Made by a program: the position numbers and the translations under genes. This document shows, piece by piece, positions 60,802 through 64,000 of a stretch of 64,000 nucleotides of DNA. Positions within the stretch are counted from its first letter, which is position 1. Each line of letters opens with the position of its first letter. Under the pieces are notes generated by a model that was not told where the DNA came from, did no database searches, and worked only from the letters and a program-made list of their open reading frames with translations. This DNA comes from Kibdelosporangium sp. MJ126-NF4 (GTDB taxonomy: Bacteria; Actinomycetota; Actinomycetes; Mycobacteriales; Pseudonocardiaceae): positions 124,001 through 188,000 of the forward strand of contig NZ_CDME01000014.1 of NCBI RefSeq assembly GCF_000826545.1. The letters run 5' to 3'.

Positions 60802-61530
60802 ATGGCTGGTAAGCAGGACAAGGAAGCCGTCAAGGCGGCCAAGGTCGCTCGCAAGGCGGAGTCGAAGGCCAAGCGGAGCCAGATCTGGCAGGCCTTCAAG
60901 ATGCAGCGCAAGGAAGACAAGCTGCTCGTGCCGTGGATGGCTGGCGTCTTCCTGGTGATCACCGGGGCGGTGTTCCTGCTCGGCATGCTGTTTGACATCC
61001 AGTGGATGGCGCTGCCGGTTGGCATCATGTTCGGTGTGCTCGGCGCGGTGATCGTGTTCGGTCGTCGGGTGCAGAAGAACGTGTTCAACAAGGCTGATGG
61101 CCAGCCTGGCGCTGGGGCGTGGGCGCTGGACAACCTCAAGCGTGGGTGGCGGGTTACTCCGACTGTCGCGGCGACGACCCAGTTGGACGCTGTGCACCGT
61201 GTGCTTGGCCGTCCTGGGGTTGTGCTGGTCGCCGAGGGTGCGCCGCATCGGGTCAAGACGCTGCTCGCGCAGGAGAAGAAGCGCATTTCTCGCCTGGTCG
61301 GTGACACGCCGATCTACGACATGATCATCGGCAACGAGGAGGGCCAGGTTCCGCTGGGCAAGCTGCAGTCGCGGCTCATGAAGCTGCCCCGCAACCTCGG
61401 GCCCAAGCAGGTCGACGCGATCGAGAAGCGGCTGTCCGCGCTGGCCAGCCGGGGTGCCGCGCTGCCGAAGGGCCCGATGCCGCAGGGCGCGAAGATGCGC
61501 AACGTGCAGCGCACCATGCGTCGCCGCTAG
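60802..61530 (+). CDS. DUF4191 family membrane protein
   Basis: 242 residues from ATG 60802. Lys/Ala-rich start (KEAVKAAKVARKAESKAKRS), two membrane helices (WMAGVFLVITGAVFLLGMLF; MALPVGIMFGVLGAVIVFGR), then a cytoplasmic domain (GWRVTPTVAATTQLDAVHRV; LLAQEKKRISRLVGDTPIYD). Usual neighbours are lipA upstream and RDD/glnA downstream; here a kinase gene lies between it and RDD. Function unknown. Converges with the kinase gene, overlap 4 bp. Confidence 0.9.
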   Translation: MAGKQDKEAVKAAKVARKAESKAKRSQIWQAFKMQRKEDKLLVPWMAGVFLVITGAVFLLGMLFDIQWMALPVGIMFGVLGAVIVFGRRVQKNVFNKADGQPGAGAWALDNLKRGWRVTPTVAATTQLDAVHRVLGRPGVVLVAEGAPHRVKTLLAQEKKRISRLVGDTPIYDMIIGNEEGQVPLGKLQSRLMKLPRNLGPKQVDAIEKRLSALASRGAALPKGPMPQGAKMRNVQRTMRRR

Positions 61531-63521
61531 ACACGATTTCGTAACGGAAGCACGGCGCGAACTGTCGTTCCGCGCCCAGCGGCGACGCAGGAGAACTCTC
61601 CGGCTATCTCCTGCGCGCGCTGGGCCATGAACTTCAGGCCCATGCCTCGGCTGCTCGCGTCGTTCGCCAGTCCCACGCCGTCGTCCTTGATCTCCAGCGT
61701 GACGCCGTCGTCGTTGATCGTGAGGCTGACCGATGCCGAGGTGGCTCGTGCGTGTTTGACCACGTTGGTCAGTGCCTCGGCGACGATTCGGTACGCGGCG
61801 GCTTCGATTGTCTGCGACAACGCGGACACGTCGTCCGGCAACCGGGTCTCCACTTTCAGTGTCGGCCCGGACAGGAAGACCGCCAGTTCACGAAGCGCTC
61901 CCACCAGCCCCAGCGTTTCCAGTTCCGGCGGTCTCAGGCGGTACGCGACCCGGCGCACGATGCCCAACGCGTCATGGATCGCGGTCACGGCACGGTCCAT
62001 CAGTTCGATCGCCGGTGCGTCGTCCGGCAACTTCGCACGGACCGCGTCGAGTTGTAATCGGATACCCGCGAGGGTGGGGCCGACGTCGTCATGCAGGTCA
62101 CGCAGCAGCCGCAGCCGTTCCTCCTCGCGTGCGGTGACCAACTGCTCGCGGCTGCGCAGCAGTTCTTCGTCCAACCGCAGCGCGGCCACGACGGGCGCCA
62201 CCTGGTCGGCCAGGGACGCGAGCGCCTGGGCGAGGGTCTCGTCCAGATGGGTACGTCCCTCACGTGGCATGACGAGCAACCTGCCGACGACCGCGCCGCG
62301 GTGCCAGAGGTCGAACGTCACCGGCTCGGCTTCGCCGTTGGCTTGTGTGCACACTTCAGCCAGGGTGCGCACGCCGTCGGCGGTGTCCAGTTCGAGTCGG
62401 GCGAACCGCAGGTGCAGCGAGTTGACGATCTCCTCGCAGACCGCGGTGGGCACGTCGGAGACCTCGATCCGGTCACGCATCCGCTGTCCCAGCGCGGCGG
62501 CGGCCTCGACGATGTCGACTCGCCGTCCCCACGCGATCTGGCGCACCCAGCGCGTCAGCAACAGGGCGAACGGGAACACCGCGGCGCCCATGATCCCTGC
62601 CTCGAACACGCTGTCCACCGGCGCGATGAACGACCACACGGCGAAGAACCCCAGGTAGAACGCGATGAGGCTGACCGTGACGATCAGGTTCGCGACCGCT
62701 CGGCGAACCACGAGATCCAGGTCGTACAGCCGGTCACGGGTCACCGCGACGGCGACGGCCGCCGGTACGAGTGCCGCCGCGAGCACTTCGAGGATGTGGT
62801 GCACGACTTGCGGCATCGGCACGAACTCGCGGACAACCGCTTGTGTCCCGGCGAAAAGCAGCACCCACAGCATCAGCGACAGACGGCGTGCCTGGACGCC
62901 GGTCGCGTGTCGCCACCTGACCGCCAGGCCGACCAGCGCGACCACCGACGAGGTGAGCAGGATCCACACGCTCGCGTCCGTCAGCAACGTCGCGAACTCC
63001 TGCAACTGCGGAACAGCGACAGGGTTGTACACGGTGTACTTGCTGCCGTGCACGCCTTCGGACAGCGTCAGGCCGACGACGTACGCCACGATCCCGAACA
63101 CCGCGAACCCGACAGCCCACCACCACCGCCTGCTCGGCAACCGGCCGTCGGGGTAGATCAACGGCAGCAGGGTGGCGATCGCCCAGATCGGTGGCGCCCA
63201 CCCCGCGTGCTGGATCGGCATGATGACCTGGACGAACGGGTCGTCCGGCGAGTCGAACGCGCCGACCAGGGCGGTCAGCAACGCCATCACGCCGTCCCAC
63301 GCGGCGATCGTGACCAGCGCCCAGCCGACCAGATTGCCCGGTTTGCGCCAGGTCACCAGGATGCCCATGGCGGCGTAGAAGATCGCGATCTCCACGTCGA
63401 GGGGCATGGCGGCATAGCCGGAGTGGCCCCAGGCCTTGATCGCCTCGGTGACGATCGCCGCCGCCACTCCGGTGAGAAGCCCGAGAACCCCCAGGCCAGC
63501 GGCGACGAGCCGCCCGGTCAC
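61527..63521 (-). CDS. Large sensor histidine kinase (HisKA_3), membrane sensor
   Basis: 664 residues. About eight membrane helices in the first ~330 residues (LVAAGLGVLGLLTGVAAAIV; IAIFYAAMGILVTW; WAIATLLPLIYPDGRL; FAVFGIVAYVVGLTLSEGV), a GAF-like linker, then LRLLRDLHDDVGPTLAGIRL with phosphoacceptor H477 and the ATPase motifs YRIVAEALTNVVKHARATSA, IKDDGVGLAND, RGMGLKFMAQRAQEIAGEF. The start GTG overlaps the RDD stop (GTGA). No response regulator lies in the window beside it. Confidence 0.92.
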   Translation of the reverse strand: MTGRLVAAGLGVLGLLTGVAAAIVTEAIKAWGHSGYAAMPLDVEIAIFYAAMGILVTWRKPGNLVGWALVTIAAWDGVMALLTALVGAFDSPDDPFVQVIMPIQHAGWAPPIWAIATLLPLIYPDGRLPSRRWWWAVGFAVFGIVAYVVGLTLSEGVHGSKYTVYNPVAVPQLQEFATLLTDASVWILLTSSVVALVGLAVRWRHATGVQARRLSLMLWVLLFAGTQAVVREFVPMPQVVHHILEVLAAALVPAAVAVAVTRDRLYDLDLVVRRAVANLIVTVSLIAFYLGFFAVWSFIAPVDSVFEAGIMGAAVFPFALLLTRWVRQIAWGRRVDIVEAAAALGQRMRDRIEVSDVPTAVCEEIVNSLHLRFARLELDTADGVRTLAEVCTQANGEAEPVTFDLWHRGAVVGRLLVMPREGRTHLDETLAQALASLADQVAPVVAALRLDEELLRSREQLVTAREEERLRLLRDLHDDVGPTLAGIRLQLDAVRAKLPDDAPAIELMDRAVTAIHDALGIVRRVAYRLRPPELETLGLVGALRELAVFLSGPTLKVETRLPDDVSALSQTIEAAAYRIVAEALTNVVKHARATSASVSLTINDDGVTLEIKDDGVGLANDASSRGMGLKFMAQRAQEIAGEFSCVAAGRGTTVRAVLPLRNRV

Positions 63522-63991
63522 CGGGTCCGCACGACCACCGTGCCGACGAGCTTGTCGTGTAGTCCCCTGCGGTCCGCGTCCCAGATCACGGCGGGGATGA
63601 TCAACGCGACCAGCACTGTCCTCGGCACCGCGCGCAACGGCCCGACCATGGGGTTCTCGCCGAGCCGGGCCACCCGGATGCCGAGCACCTTCATGCCGGG
63701 GGTGAACCCGAAGAAGGACACAGCGACGACCGTGATGACGAACCAGGCCAGCAGGCTCCAGTTGCGGGGCAGCTCCGGCGCGGTGAACAGGCCGGCGACC
63801 AGGCCGGCCAGCACGGCGTCGATCAGGAGCGCGAGCGCGCGGGCACCTGTGCCCGCGACCGAACCTGGACCTTCTTTGGGCAGGTCCAGGCGCTCACCGG
63901 GGTAACTCTGTGCGGGTTGGTCGCCGGCATCCGCGCCAGGCTCGAGCGCGGCGCGGGGCCCGGACAACCACGATCCGGTCCACCTTGTCAC
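63518..63991 (-). CDS. RDD family membrane protein
   Basis: 157 residues from GTG 63991, which is 9 bp from the window edge. Cytoplasmic Pro-rich lead, then GTGARALALLIDAVLAGLVA (the RDD-type Arg..Asp helix), WSLLAWFVITVVAVSFFGFT, PGMKVLGIRVAR and PLRAVPRTVLVALIIPAVIW DADRRGLHDKLVGTVVVR, the family's DxxRRGLHDKxxGT ending. Transporter-like or assembly protein of unknown role. Translationally coupled to the kinase gene. Confidence 0.92.
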   Translation of the reverse strand: MTRWTGSWLSGPRAALEPGADAGDQPAQSYPGERLDLPKEGPGSVAGTGARALALLIDAVLAGLVAGLFTAPELPRNWSLLAWFVITVVAVSFFGFTPGMKVLGIRVARLGENPMVGPLRAVPRTVLVALIIPAVIWDADRRGLHDKLVGTVVVRTR

Positions 63992-64000
63992 CCCACCAGA

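Noticed and set aside
1..64000. CRISPR arrays, prophage, complete biosynthetic gene cluster
   Set aside because: No regularly spaced direct repeats, no phage structural genes and no PKS/NRPS/RiPP core genes were found.

Overview
The window is high-GC actinobacterial DNA, most likely from the Pseudonocardiaceae (Amycolatopsis/Kibdelosporangium/Lentzea-like). The signs are frequent GTG starts, a WhiB7 regulator, mycothiol-type and GAF-ANTAR proteins, an RGCVC-type protein, three DUF5994-like proteins, and conserved blocks that match mycobacterial gene order. The genus cannot be fixed from this sequence alone.

Layout. 1-9.7 kb: regulators (MerR, TetR), a serine hydrolase, a decayed menD remnant, tRNA-Ala(GGC), a PaaK-like ligase, a DsbA/MauE thiol-redox pair and the helicase hrpB. 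9.7-12.5 kb: an SPFH membrane protein with a ribbon-helix-helix partner and a palindromic operator, then a gutted IS605-type element that keeps only the N-terminal part of tnpB and the right-end hairpin. 12.5-26.6 kb: an accessory, visibly eroding region. It holds a desaturase/40-aa/GAF-ANTAR operon with two apparent frameshifts, three DUF5994 paralogues (one broken), a truncated LapA-like gene, an internally shortened DMT permease, and two secreted proteins: a beta-helix protein and a glycine-rich protein made of seven ~55-residue RTX/PGRS-like units.

27-39.3 kb: stable-RNA and core functions. These are tmRNA (ssrA), a histidine kinase/response regulator pair, an acyltransferase, the block smpB-ftsX-ftsE-prfB, a PadR regulator and two identical initiator tRNA genes. 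39.3-48.6 kb and 55.5-59.9 kb carry the block known in Mycobacterium as Rv3193c-Rv3198c: UPF0182, PDZ/Lon-like protease, DUF2342 protein, ThiF-like protein, ABC1 kinase, whiB7 and uvrD2. About 7 kb is inserted between the ABC1 kinase and whiB7. The insert holds an AbiEi/DUF559-like gene, a gene-free C/A-rich stretch, an ECF42-type sigma factor with two DGPF/YCII proteins, and a methyltransferase. whiB7 has a textbook leader: a small upstream ORF, an antiterminator palindrome and an intrinsic terminator. 60-64 kb: DUF4191 protein, a large histidine kinase and a translationally coupled RDD protein.

The least explained signal is a dispersed family of long imperfect hairpins of about 130-150 nt: four full copies and one apex-only copy, each full copy accompanied by a separate ~33-bp box. 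All copies lie in gene-free spacers (38.6-38.9, 50.6-50.8, 51.0-51.3 and 60.1-60.4 kb). The two arms differ between copies but stay complementary within each copy, which points to a conserved fold. A second repeat family (three copies, built round a GGGGGCTCGGCCCCC hairpin) sits beside tmRNA and an initiator tRNA.
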